Assembly: GCA_945881835.1 (NCBI GenBank)
Contig: CAMCVP010000001.1
Coordinates: 600,761-664,760 of the forward strand
DNA length: 64,000 bases
From: Chryseobacterium gleum
Lineage (GTDB): Bacteria; Bacteroidota; Bacteroidia; Flavobacteriales_D; Sanyastnellaceae
Reading direction: 5' to 3'
The position numbers and the translations under genes are program-made. How positions within the stretch are numbered: position 1 is the stretch's first letter; every line of letters starts with the position of its first letter. Positions 53,550-61,905 of the stretch are shown piece by piece. The notes beneath the pieces were generated by a model, which worked only from the letters and a program-made list of their open reading frames with translations, searched no databases and was not told the DNA's origin.

Positions 53550-56484
53550 CAGGTTAATTCTAATGCTTTTCCTAGCCCTTTTTGCGAGTCAGAAAGCAGC
53601 TGCACAATTCGATGACGCGACCATTGAGATGGGGACTCCAACGTTTACTGACGATCCTTTTTACGGTCACGGAGTTTGTTTCGTTGATGTAAACAAGGAC
53701 GGGTGGGATGATGTAACGTGCTGTACATTTTCAAGTGGTGTTGTAGTATATGAAAATACGGGCAGCAGTTGGGTACGAAGAACAATTGTTCCAAATAACG
53801 GAAATGCGAAATGTGCTGTTTATGCAGATTACGATCGTGACAATGACTTGGATGTGTTTGTTACTTATCGTTTTGAAGAAATGAGGCTGTACAGAAACGA
53901 TGGTAATTGGATATTTTCCGATGTTTCTGAAGAGGCAGGAATCCTTGGTTTTCCGTTGGTTGCAACATGGGGTGCAACCTGGGACGATTACAACAAGGAT
54001 GGGTGGCCAGATATTTTTGTTGTTAATTATGATGGGTCCATGTCTGCTTTTAATAGACTATTGCGAAACAATGGTAATGGAACGTTCAGCGATGAGGCAG
54101 CCGTGCTTGGATTGCAAGGCGGAGGAACCTTTCCTTTTATGCCAACTTTTTTTCATGCCAATCAAGATAATTACAACGATCTTTTTGTTTGTGTCGATTT
54201 TGGACCGTCAGATAGGCTGTTTTTGGGGAATAGTCAAGGTGGTTTTACCAATGTGTCGAATACTTGTGGTTTGAATTTTTCGGTGAATAACATGACATCT
54301 TCTCCGGGAGATTTCGATAACGATGGAGACTTCGACTTGTTTTTAACGAATACGCCAGGCAACGGTTCGTATTTTTATAAAAATAACGGTGGAGCCATTT
54401 TTTCTAATGCAACCACTTCAGCGAATGCAAGCATCTCAGCTTGGACTTGGGGAGCCGCTTGGCTAGATTACAACAATGATATGAATTTAGATATTGCCGT
54501 TGCAAGTCAGCTTAATAATGGAGAATCGTCAGTTTATTTGCTCAAAGGGAACGGAACGTCTTTTCAAGATGTAACCCCCTCGCTTCTAAAGTTTGTTCCG
54601 AGTTCTAACTATTCAATCGCCAAAGGAGATTGCAATCGAGATGGATATTCAGATTTTTATTTGAATGTTGAGGATGGCGGTTACAATCGACTTTACAAGA
54701 ATAATCTAGAAGGCAATAATTCATTCAAGGTTGAATTAGAAGGTACCTTGAGTAATAAAGAGGGGTACGGAACGCGATTGACATATTATATCAATGGTGG
54801 AAAGCGAGTGACCCAATTAAGAAGTGGAGAACAATATCTGTCGCAGAACAGCCAGCATCTGATTCTTCCGACAGGCTCAAGCACTTGGGTTGATAGTCTT
54901 ATTCTGATTTGGCCTTCTGGTGTGATTGATAAGTATTTTAATTTTCAATCGAACAAGCACTATCACTTAAAAGAAGATGATACCTCCCCAATTCAAATCC
55001 AAGCTGCCGACCTTGAGGTTTGTTCAGGTGACAGTACAACCGTTGCTACGGTCAACAATGAACCTGTAGTTTGGAACACAGGCGTGATCTCGAATTCAAT
55101 TACAGCCGAAGGTGGGGAGGTCTATTATGGATTGTTTCAGGATAGTCGGAATATCTTTTGGTTTACAGACTCTGTTCAAGTTGATTTGATTCAAACCGAT
55201 TCAGTTTCCTACACCATTACACCCCCTCTCTGCAGTGGTGAACAAACCGGGGAAGTCTGCCTTGAAGGGTTAGATGTTTTTTTTGTTCAGAATAATAATC
55301 AATGTTTAAATAATCTTCAATCAGGAATAAACAATTTAGAAGTAAGTAACGGAGGGTGTTTTGAAGTTGTTTCTTTAATCGTTCCTCAAGTCACTTTTGA
55401 AGATCCTGAGGTTGTTGTTGTTCAACCAAGTTGCCTGAATGAATATGTGAGTTCAATTCAGGTAAATGATGGTTGGAATTTTTCAGGGGAACAGTTTTTA
55501 GATTCACTACCGCTCGGATTGAATTTCTTGGTAGCGAATTTAGGTTGGTGCCAATCAGAGATCAGTTTTGAAATACTAATGCCTGAAATATTTGACTTGG
55601 ATGTGAATACAACAGATCCGCTTTGCAACAATGAAGGTAGTTTTGGCAATATTGAAGTGGAATTGCAAGATTCTGTGCTTTACCAATTATTCCAGAACGA
55701 CTTAATTCTTGATTCAAATTATACAGGAGCTTTTGATTCATTGTCACCGGGAAGCTACTTTCTGAGTTGTTTAAACAATTTAGGATGCAACTTCTCGTCA
55801 ACTGTTGAAATTAACTCTCCAACTGAAGTGGATTTTCAAGAAAATGTTTTTCACCCATTGTGCCACGATGATAGCTCTGGACATGTTGTTTTATTCTCGG
55901 AAGATGAGTTTTTATTCTATTATCTATTTCAGGGCAATGATACAATTCAGTATTCGAATTCGGGTGAATTTACAAATCTTCCGGGAGGAGTATATTCGTT
56001 ACAAGGTATAGATCAAAATGGTTGTAAAGTGCTGCACGAAATTGAGTTGAACAACCCAAATGAATTATTGCTGACCGTTGACACGTTAGCATGGGAGGGC
56101 AGTTTTCCAATTACATTAGAAAGCACTGTTGAGAACGCCGCGCTGCCCCTGGTGTATAATTGGTCGTCCAATTGTTCTACGAGTTTTTGTGAGTTCTTCT
56201 CCTCAAGTTCCGTGACTTTGGAAGTCATTGATGCAAACGGATGCGAAGATTCTTGGAATTGGAATATCCCCTTGTTTGTTAATGATGAAGCTTTGCTGAC
56301 AATTAATGTTAACGGTTCAACTGTAAATTTCTCAGAAGAAGGCAAGCTCACTATTTACAATCTTCTCGGACAACTAATCGCCGAAGAACAGGCTCAATCG
56401 TATGTTTTTACAACCGCTAACGCCTACATTATTAGGTTTAAGCGAAACAATGGTCAAGTGCAATTTTTCAAGGTGGTTATCTAA
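53542..56484 (+). CDS. FG-GAP/VCBS-repeat protein with ASPIC/UnbV domain, T9SS-secreted
   Basis: 980 residues from MNNRLILMLFLALFASQKAA (signal peptide); the ATG overlaps the mnmA stop. Residues about 25-395 hold integrin-like FG-GAP/VCBS repeats with Ca-binding DxNxDGxxD motifs (DVNKDGWDDV, DYDRDNDLDV, DYNKDGWPDI, DFDNDGDFDL, DYNNDMNLDI, DCNRDGYSDF). An ASPIC/UnbV domain follows (about 405-480, GTRLTYYINGGKRVTQ ... SGEQYLSQNS), as in CRTAC1-type proteins. The remaining half has Cys-containing beta repeats (PLCNNEGSFGN, PLCHDDSSGHV) of the SprB kind, and the last 60 residues resemble a type A sorting domain. Surface adhesion or matrix role by inference. Confidence 0.85.
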   Translation: MNNRLILMLFLALFASQKAAAQFDDATIEMGTPTFTDDPFYGHGVCFVDVNKDGWDDVTCCTFSSGVVVYENTGSSWVRRTIVPNNGNAKCAVYADYDRDNDLDVFVTYRFEEMRLYRNDGNWIFSDVSEEAGILGFPLVATWGATWDDYNKDGWPDIFVVNYDGSMSAFNRLLRNNGNGTFSDEAAVLGLQGGGTFPFMPTFFHANQDNYNDLFVCVDFGPSDRLFLGNSQGGFTNVSNTCGLNFSVNNMTSSPGDFDNDGDFDLFLTNTPGNGSYFYKNNGGAIFSNATTSANASISAWTWGAAWLDYNNDMNLDIAVASQLNNGESSVYLLKGNGTSFQDVTPSLLKFVPSSNYSIAKGDCNRDGYSDFYLNVEDGGYNRLYKNNLEGNNSFKVELEGTLSNKEGYGTRLTYYINGGKRVTQLRSGEQYLSQNSQHLILPTGSSTWVDSLILIWPSGVIDKYFNFQSNKHYHLKEDDTSPIQIQAADLEVCSGDSTTVATVNNEPVVWNTGVISNSITAEGGEVYYGLFQDSRNIFWFTDSVQVDLIQTDSVSYTITPPLCSGEQTGEVCLEGLDVFFVQNNNQCLNNLQSGINNLEVSNGGCFEVVSLIVPQVTFEDPEVVVVQPSCLNEYVSSIQVNDGWNFSGEQFLDSLPLGLNFLVANLGWCQSEISFEILMPEIFDLDVNTTDPLCNNEGSFGNIEVELQDSVLYQLFQNDLILDSNYTGAFDSLSPGSYFLSCLNNLGCNFSSTVEINSPTEVDFQENVFHPLCHDDSSGHVVLFSEDEFLFYYLFQGNDTIQYSNSGEFTNLPGGVYSLQGIDQNGCKVLHEIELNNPNELLLTVDTLAWEGSFPITLESTVENAALPLVYNWSSNCSTSFCEFFSSSSVTLEVIDANGCEDSWNWNIPLFVNDEALLTINVNGSTVNFSEEGKLTIYNLLGQLIAEEQAQSYVFTTANAYIIRFKRNNGQVQFFKVVI

Positions 56485-56557
56485 AAGGAATTTCAACATT
56501 TCCAAGAATGAGCAACTTTTTTCCTTTTACTAAAGTCTGATTAACAGCGAGTCAATA

Positions 56558-56565
56558 TATATTCG
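56558..56565 (+). promoter_or_regulatory. Predicted -7 promoter box of the 645-residue T9SS protein gene
   Basis: TATATTCG, one base from consensus, 18 nt before ATG 56584. Confidence 0.45.
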
Positions 56566-56583
56566 TATCTCTAATCCAAAACT

Positions 56584-58521
56584 ATGAAACAAATTTTACG
56601 TTTAGTTTTAATTGCTTTGTTCATCGCGACAGGTGTTGTTGCGAAAGCGCAGGCAGATTCCACTTGTACGCAAGTGTCGTACTCTGTAACTCCAGGGTTT
56701 TATCCAAATGAAATGTCCTACACTGTTGTTAATACGACGACAGGCTCTGTTGTTGCTACAGGAACAGGCACAACCCCGAGCGGCGTATGGTGTCTACCAG
56801 TAGGATGCTACGGCGTGAATATGTTCGATTCATACGGAGACGGATGGAATGGAGGTTCTTTAAACATATTTGTAATGGGAGAAACTTCTTATACCGGGAC
56901 GTTTTCACTAGGAAATCAAGGAACATTTATGTTTGGTGTTGGAGTAGGAAATTGCGGAATAGCGGCAGTTGAAGGGTGCACAGACCCATCGGCTTCTAAT
57001 TACAACCCTATTGCCAACATCAATGTCGGTTGTCTTTACGAAGGCTGTACAGATCCAACAGCGACTAATTTTAATTCAAACGCAAATGTAGACAACGGTT
57101 CTTGCACCTATTGCAACGGAGTTGGGAGCGTTAACGCTTCTCTCTATATCTGCACGTTTTCGAACGGAGCGCAAGTTGCTTTATCTATTTTGAATTCTGC
57201 TGGAGACACAATTTGGACTTCACCAATTTTAGGAAATGTAGCCATTTTCAACACATCTCTTTGTCTTCAAGCAGGTGAATGTTACACTGCCGTGATGTCG
57301 AATTCAGCGGGTTTCACCGGTTGGAATAACGGATATTTCTGGATAAACAACGGACAAGGTCAAGTGATTCATACTGGGCTGGAAAGCAATCAAACGTCCC
57401 AATCAGTTTTATTCAGTGTAGACGGAACATGCGGAGATGTTTTCGGATGTACAAATATTTTAGCTTCCAACTACAATTCTGCCGCAACAATAGATGACGG
57501 TTCATGTATTTTGTCATTCGGATGTACAGATTCGACAGCCTTGAACTATGACGCAGCAGCGGTTGTAGACGATGGTTCTTGCTTCACAGGATGTGAAACA
57601 GGCAATACGGTTGTTGTTTCCTTCAATCCGGGAACGTTCGCGAATGAATCGTTGTACACCATTAATGATGAATTTGGAACAACTGTTTTACAAAGCTATG
57701 TGAACATGGCGAATACAAACAACATGGCCTACGGATGTCTGTCAGACAACTGTTACACGCTGTATATGTATGATTCATTCGGAGACGGATGGGACGGTGG
57801 TGCCACCTCAGGAATTACGATTAATGTGAATGGTTCAGATTTGGTTACTGAAGATCTTGAGTCTGGAAATTATGAAGCTGTTATTTTTGGAATCAACTCT
57901 GAGTGTTTTGTTGACACAACGACTTGTTCGACTCTAATTGAGTTAATGCCAGATTCAATGGTTGAAATGGAAAATGCCGTAATGATATACTGGAATGAAG
58001 ATTTATCTAACATAAGCTCTGTTTTCTGGGATTTCGGAAACGGAATGACTTCGACAGATTTTTACCCGGTATATTTCTATGATTCTGTTGGAACTTACAG
58101 TGTGTGTTTGGAAGTTTACTTTACGAATGGATGTACAGCTTCGAGTTGCGTAACCTTCACCATGGATGCAAACGGAGTTTCTGGTCCTGGCGGCGCGCAA
58201 ATGAATGGATTCTGGTTGAACACAACGGGTACCTATCCGAACAATGTGAACGAATTGACTTCAACTCAAACTTCAGTAAACATGTTCCCGAATCCAACTT
58301 CAGGAAATGTTGCTGTGAAGGCTTCACAATTGAACCCAAGCGAGAATACAATCGTTCGCATCTATTCAATCGATGGAAAAGAAGTGTTTGCGAACAACTT
58401 CGGTAGCGGAGCGGCTAACAACACTTTCCAATTGAATGTTTCTGAATTGAGCAATGGATATTATTTCTTGTCACTTCAAAATGGCAATCAACTTCAACGC
58501 GTTTCATTCGTAAAAGAATAG
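56584..58521 (+). CDS. T9SS-secreted protein with GCTD repeats and DSYGDGWNGG motifs
   Basis: 645 residues. Signal peptide to about residue 22. Two matching modules carry DSYGDGWNGG and DSFGDGWDGG (near 78 and 398), which look like Ca-binding loops of a jelly-roll domain. Four short repeats of the type GCTDPSASNYNPxAxxxxGSC occur at about 132, 156, 298 and 313, a motif frequent in marine Bacteroidota secreted proteins. A PKD-like segment (SVFWDFGNGMTSTDFYPVYFYDSVG) lies near 478 and a type A T9SS sorting domain fills the last 80 residues (NMFPNPTSGNVAVK ... SFVKE). No enzyme domain is seen. Confidence 0.85.
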   Translation: MKQILRLVLIALFIATGVVAKAQADSTCTQVSYSVTPGFYPNEMSYTVVNTTTGSVVATGTGTTPSGVWCLPVGCYGVNMFDSYGDGWNGGSLNIFVMGETSYTGTFSLGNQGTFMFGVGVGNCGIAAVEGCTDPSASNYNPIANINVGCLYEGCTDPTATNFNSNANVDNGSCTYCNGVGSVNASLYICTFSNGAQVALSILNSAGDTIWTSPILGNVAIFNTSLCLQAGECYTAVMSNSAGFTGWNNGYFWINNGQGQVIHTGLESNQTSQSVLFSVDGTCGDVFGCTNILASNYNSAATIDDGSCILSFGCTDSTALNYDAAAVVDDGSCFTGCETGNTVVVSFNPGTFANESLYTINDEFGTTVLQSYVNMANTNNMAYGCLSDNCYTLYMYDSFGDGWDGGATSGITINVNGSDLVTEDLESGNYEAVIFGINSECFVDTTTCSTLIELMPDSMVEMENAVMIYWNEDLSNISSVFWDFGNGMTSTDFYPVYFYDSVGTYSVCLEVYFTNGCTASSCVTFTMDANGVSGPGGAQMNGFWLNTTGTYPNNVNELTSTQTSVNMFPNPTSGNVAVKASQLNPSENTIVRIYSIDGKEVFANNFGSGAANNTFQLNVSELSNGYYFLSLQNGNQLQRVSFVKE

Positions 58522-58542
58522 GTTGATTATTCATTTACGAAG

Positions 58543-58574
58543 AAAAGAGCTGTCAATAGACAGCTCTTTTTTTT
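58543..58574 (+). terminator. Rho-independent terminator after the 645-residue T9SS gene
   Basis: AAAAGAGCTGTC - AATA - GACAGCTCTTTT followed by more T, a 12-bp perfect stem, 21 nt after the stop. A TACCTTTA box (58574-58581) for the next gene starts at the end of the T-run. Confidence 0.92.
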
Positions 58575-58619
58575 ACCTTTACCGTGAAGGATTCGTCTAG
58601 ATAAGTAAAAATGTGTTTT

Positions 58620-58976
58620 ATGAAAAAGTTTGTTTCTTCAATAGTGGTTTTATTTGTTGGAATGATAGTATTCGTGAGTTGCGACAAGTACCAAAAGGGG
58701 TATGACTGCACCGGAAACATTCCGACTTACAACAACGATATTAAAGCAATTTATGATGCGAATTGTGCGACATCGGGATGTCACAATTCGCAATATCATT
58801 CTTCAGGAATTGATTTAAGCACATACGGTGGAGCGGCAGCCGCGAATAACGACGCTATTCTCGGGTCAGTGGAACACGATGCCGGTTACAGCGCAATGCC
58901 GCAGAACGGTACCAAATTAACAGACGTTCAAATCAAGAAAATCTACTGTTGGATGCGGAACAACAAGCCTTTGTAG
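58620..58976 (+). CDS. Small lipoprotein with an atypical c-type heme-like CX4CH motif
   Basis: 118 residues from MKKFVSSIVVLFVGMIVFVSC; the Cys at 21 ends a lipobox (FVSC), so it is probably an outer-membrane or periplasmic lipoprotein. The core resembles single-heme cytochrome c proteins of Bacteroidota: DIKAIYDANCATSGCHNS (a CxxxxCH motif instead of CxxCH), SSGIDLSTYGG, and a possible Met ligand in AGYSAMPQNG, ending LTDVQIKKIYCWMRNNKPL. A second start at 58611 (MCF) is possible. Whether heme is bound through CX4CH is uncertain. Confidence 0.78.
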   Translation: MKKFVSSIVVLFVGMIVFVSCDKYQKGYDCTGNIPTYNNDIKAIYDANCATSGCHNSQYHSSGIDLSTYGGAAAANNDAILGSVEHDAGYSAMPQNGTKLTDVQIKKIYCWMRNNKPL

Positions 58977-59009
58977 GCTTGTGAATTGCTGAAACGCTTC
59001 ATTCGTGCG

Positions 59010-59017
59010 TATCTTTG
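59010..59017 (+). promoter_or_regulatory. Predicted -7 promoter box of der, 4 nt before ATG
   Basis: TATCTTTG followed by CCGA and ATG 59022; a TTG at 58986 lies 21 nt upstream at the -33 position. Exact consensus; predicts a leaderless mRNA. Confidence 0.62.
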
Positions 59018-59021
59018 CCGA

Positions 59022-60329
59022 ATGAGTTATACTATTGTTATTGTAGGTAGACCGAATGTAGGGAAGTCAACGTTATTTAATCGTCTTACAGAAACGTCAG
59101 ACGCTATTGTAGAACCAACAGCCGGAGTTACCCGTGATCGTAAGTACGGAACAGGCCAGTGGGGCGGAAAAGAATTTATTGTAGTAGATACCGGTGGAGT
59201 TGTTACGAACAGCGATGACGCGTTCGAACAAGACATTAACAGTCAAGTGCGCTTAGCCATTGCCGAAGCTGATCGCATTCTATTCATGGTAGATGCGAAA
59301 GAAGGAATGACCGAGTGGGACGAAGAAATTGCAGATATGCTTCGCAGAGCGAACAAGCCAGTTCTTTTGGTTTGTAACAAAGTAGATACTTCAGACAAAG
59401 AAATATTAGCAACAGAATTTTACGCGTTGGGATTCGGAGAGAAGTTGTTCAGCATTAGTGCAAACAACGGTTACGGTTCTGGAGATTTGCTCGACGAGTT
59501 GTTGCAGGAAATGCCTGAGATCGACGAGTCGGAAATGCCAGACTTGCCGAAGATTGCCATTGTTGGAAGACCGAACGTAGGGAAGTCTTCGTTGTTGAAC
59601 ACCTTGTTGGGTAACGACAGAAGTATTGTTTCCGATGTTGCAGGAACCACACGTGACGCTGTTCACACGCACTTCAAGGCCTTCAACAAAGAATTGATGT
59701 TGATTGATACAGCGGGTTTACGTAAGCGTAAGCAGATTGAAGATGATATTGAATTCTTCAGTGCTATTCGTACCATAAAATCTATTCGCAACGCAGACGT
59801 TTGTATGTTGTTGATCGATGCGGTTGAAGGAATTACTAAGCAAGATTTAACCATCTTTGGTGAGATTACAGAAGCCAACAGAGGTATTGTTATTTTGGTG
59901 AACAAGTGGGACATGGTAGAGAAAGATCACAAGAGTGTGGATGTCATGACCGAAGAAATTAAGAAGCGTATTGCACCGTTCACCGACGTTCCAATTCTCT
60001 TCACTTCGAACATTACCAAGCAACGTATTCTAAAAGCATTGGAAGCGGCTATGGAGGTTTATGAAAATCGTCTACAGCATTTCTCTACTTCTAAGTTGAA
60101 CGACATCATGTTGCCAATTATTCAAGCTTATCCGCCACCGGTTGTGAAAGGTAAGGAAGTGAAAATTAAATACATCACGCAACTTCCAACGAAGAGTCCG
60201 GCTATTGCATTTTTCTGCAACACGCCACAGAACGTCGTTTCGTCATACCAGCGTTTCTTAGAAAACAAGCTCCGCGAAAACTTCCGTTTAACGGGGGTTC
60301 CGGTGAGGCTTTACTTCCGTCAGAAATAA
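59022..60329 (+). CDS. der: Ribosome-associated GTPase Der (EngA)
   Basis: Essential GTPase for 50S ribosome assembly with two tandem G domains. 435 residues from MSYTIVIVGRPNVGKSTLF. First G domain: GRPNVGKST (P-loop), DTGG, NKVD; second: IVGRPNVGKSSLL, DTAGLRKR, NKWD; C-terminal KH-like domain (PPPVVKGKEVKIKYITQ). The frame is open 12 codons further upstream to TTG-type codons, but that part overlaps the promoter box. A hairpin string starts only 1 nt after its stop codon. Confidence 0.95.
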   Translation: MSYTIVIVGRPNVGKSTLFNRLTETSDAIVEPTAGVTRDRKYGTGQWGGKEFIVVDTGGVVTNSDDAFEQDINSQVRLAIAEADRILFMVDAKEGMTEWDEEIADMLRRANKPVLLVCNKVDTSDKEILATEFYALGFGEKLFSISANNGYGSGDLLDELLQEMPEIDESEMPDLPKIAIVGRPNVGKSSLLNTLLGNDRSIVSDVAGTTRDAVHTHFKAFNKELMLIDTAGLRKRKQIEDDIEFFSAIRTIKSIRNADVCMLLIDAVEGITKQDLTIFGEITEANRGIVILVNKWDMVEKDHKSVDVMTEEIKKRIAPFTDVPILFTSNITKQRILKALEAAMEVYENRLQHFSTSKLNDIMLPIIQAYPPPVVKGKEVKIKYITQLPTKSPAIAFFCNTPQNVVSSYQRFLENKLRENFRLTGVPVRLYFRQK

Positions 60330-60330
60330 A

Positions 60331-60413
60331 GTGCGAAGCACGAATGTTGCGTAGCAACGAATGTGGCTTTGCCACGAATGCCTTTGGCGAATGCTTCGCG
60401 AATGTCTTCGACT
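60331..60413. repeat. GAAT-linked mini-hairpin string (family 2), copy 1
   Basis: Six consecutive perfect hairpins, each with a 3-nt loop, separated by exactly GAAT: GTGC-GAA-GCAC, GTTGC-GTA-GCAAC, GTGGC-TTT-GCCAC, GCC-TTT-GGC, GC-TTC-GC, GTC-TTC-GAC. Starts one base after the der stop codon (60329) and ends before T-rich DNA. From 60421 to 60445 traces of family 1 words follow (ACGAAGTTC, CAACGTAGTT). Confidence 0.9.
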
Positions 60414-60446
60414 GATTTTATATAACGAAGTTCAAACAACGTAGTT

Positions 60447-60644
60447 AGAATACACTCATTGATTTTTCTATTGACTGTGCTTATCGCATGTAATGTGTTT
60501 ATTCCTTTCGAAAGTCAATGGTTATATGCTTTTCGATGCGATTTTCAGAAATTTACGCATAACCATATTTTAGATTGTCACTTTATTAGGTATAATTTCG
60601 ATTTGGGATAATAGGATACTCCTAAAAAGATCAAAAATATTTAT
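60447..60644. other. Intergenic stretch upstream of the KilA-N gene
   Basis: No reading frame or RNA gene seen. It contains an 8-bp inverted repeat ATGGTTAT (60518-60525) / ATAACCAT (60559-60566) and a -7-like box TAATTTCG at 60593-60600, 44 nt before the KilA-N start. AT content is higher than in the flanking genes. Confidence 0.4.
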
Positions 60645-61490
60645 ATGACTGAGGCACAATCTAAAATTAAAGTTCAACATTCAGAAGTGAGTGTAATTCG
60701 CAGAGATGGTAGTGATTTTTTTTCGCTTACAGATATTGCAAAGTATAAAAACCCGAATGAGCCATTTTCGGTAATAAATAATTGGTTAAGGAGTAGAAGC
60801 ACTATTGAGTTTGTCGGGTTGTGGGAGAAATTAAATAATTCGAATTTTAAACCTATCGAATTCGAGAGGTTTAGATCAGAGGCTGGAAGTAATTATTTCG
60901 TGTTATCTCCTCAAAGATGGATTGAAAGTACCAATGCCAAAGGTATTATTTCAAAATCGGGACGTTATGGCGGAACCTTTGCTCACGAAGATATTGCATT
61001 CGAGTTTGCTTCATGGATTTCGTCTGAGTTTAAGTTGTATTTGATCACCGAATTCAAGCGACTTAAACGAGAAGAAAACAAGAGTCTTGAGTTGGAATGG
61101 GGTGTGCAAAGAACGATAACTAAAATTAATTATCGCATTCATACCGACGCGATAAAAGATAATTTAGTTCCTAAACTTCTGACTAGGGCAGAAGCTTCAT
61201 CTGTATATGCCAACGAGGCTGATTTGTTAAATGTGGCTCTTTTTGGAATAACTGCAAAAGATTGGCGAGATTCTCAGACAACTAAGTCTGGAAATATTAG
61301 AGACCATGCCACATTGGAGCAATTGGTGGTTTTAAGTAACATGGAAAGTATAAATGCTTTGTTAATCCATCAAGGACAGGCTCAAACTGATCGGTTGATA
61401 CAATTAAATAAGGTCGCAATTATGCAAATGAAGTCTTTGGTAGGGCACAAAGTGGTCGAGAAATTTAAGACAATCAGAAAAGTTAAGTAG
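60645..61490 (+). CDS. KilA-N domain-containing protein
   Basis: 281 residues. The N-terminal 110 residues form a KilA-N domain (FFSLTDIAKYKNPNEPFSVINNWLRSRSTIEFVGLWE ... GRYGGTFAHEDIAFEFASWISSEFKLYLITEFKRLK), a DNA-binding module of phages and large DNA viruses that is also common as a single gene in Bacteroidota chromosomes. The rest is helical (TRAEASSVYANEADLLNVALFGITAKDWR, then a C-terminal basic helix). The gene is more AT-rich than its neighbours and lies between two repeat clusters, suggesting acquired DNA. No phage structural genes are nearby. Function: likely DNA-binding regulator or defence-linked, not established. Confidence 0.88.
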   Translation: MTEAQSKIKVQHSEVSVIRRDGSDFFSLTDIAKYKNPNEPFSVINNWLRSRSTIEFVGLWEKLNNSNFKPIEFERFRSEAGSNYFVLSPQRWIESTNAKGIISKSGRYGGTFAHEDIAFEFASWISSEFKLYLITEFKRLKREENKSLELEWGVQRTITKINYRIHTDAIKDNLVPKLLTRAEASSVYANEADLLNVALFGITAKDWRDSQTTKSGNIRDHATLEQLVVLSNMESINALLIHQGQAQTDRLIQLNKVAIMQMKSLVGHKVVEKFKTIRKVK

Positions 61491-61513
61491 CACTTTAGTA
61501 GTACTTTTTTCAA

Positions 61514-61669
61514 TTAAATCAAAGCCTCTCCGTTAAGTTCTACAGATGCATAAGCTGCAAATTCAGCAACGAGCGCAGCTCAGCCATCAATTAGCGCAGT
61601 TTTTCCTGCTTGAGCTTGTACGTTAGCAATTATTAAAACTGTAAAGAGGAAAGTAATTAAACGATACAT
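61514..61669 (-). pseudogene. Decayed small secreted-protein gene
   Basis: A leftward frame begins MYRLITFLFTVLIIANVQAQ, a good signal peptide, and meets an in-frame TGA at 61580-61582 after 29 codons. Reading past it gives 21 more codons to a TAA at 61514-61516. No family is recognisable. Best read as the remnant of a small exported protein; a 29-residue exported peptide is the alternative. Confidence 0.4.
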
Positions 61670-61760
61670 TGTTTTTTTCAAGCTAAAATGGGTAAGATGT
61701 TTACAGGAAGCATTTTTACTTATTAGGTCTTACTATTGTTTATAACCATAATGATTTTCT

Positions 61761-61905
61761 AATTACAACCTAGGAATTACGCATCTCGATACCTATCGGG
61801 AGGAATAAAACCTTCGGTTTTCCCATAACGCAGTTCCAATTACGAAGTAGGAATTATGCAATAGGAATTACGCAGTAGGAATAAAACCGAAGGTTTTCCA
61901 ATTAC
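61761..61905. repeat. Mini-hairpin repeat cluster (family 1), copy 2
   Basis: Reads as a chain of short palindromes with 3-nt loops and GGAAT/CCAAT/CCCAT linkers: AAAACC-TTC-GGTTTT (61807-61821), AAC-GCA-GTT, TAC-GAA-GTA, TAT-GCA-ATA, TAC-GCA-GTA, AAAACC-GAA-GGTTTT (61883-61897), then CCAATTAC. Within it a 14-nt period TAGGAATTAYGCAR is visible. The last bases contain the stop codon (61902-61904) of the leftward T9SS gene. Confidence 0.85.

Noticed and set aside
60331..60413. Hairpin string as a CRISPR array or as tandem terminators
   Set aside because: There is no constant repeat with unique spacers and no cas gene, and the stems of 2-5 bp without T-tracts are too weak for terminators, apart from a T-rich stretch after the last unit.
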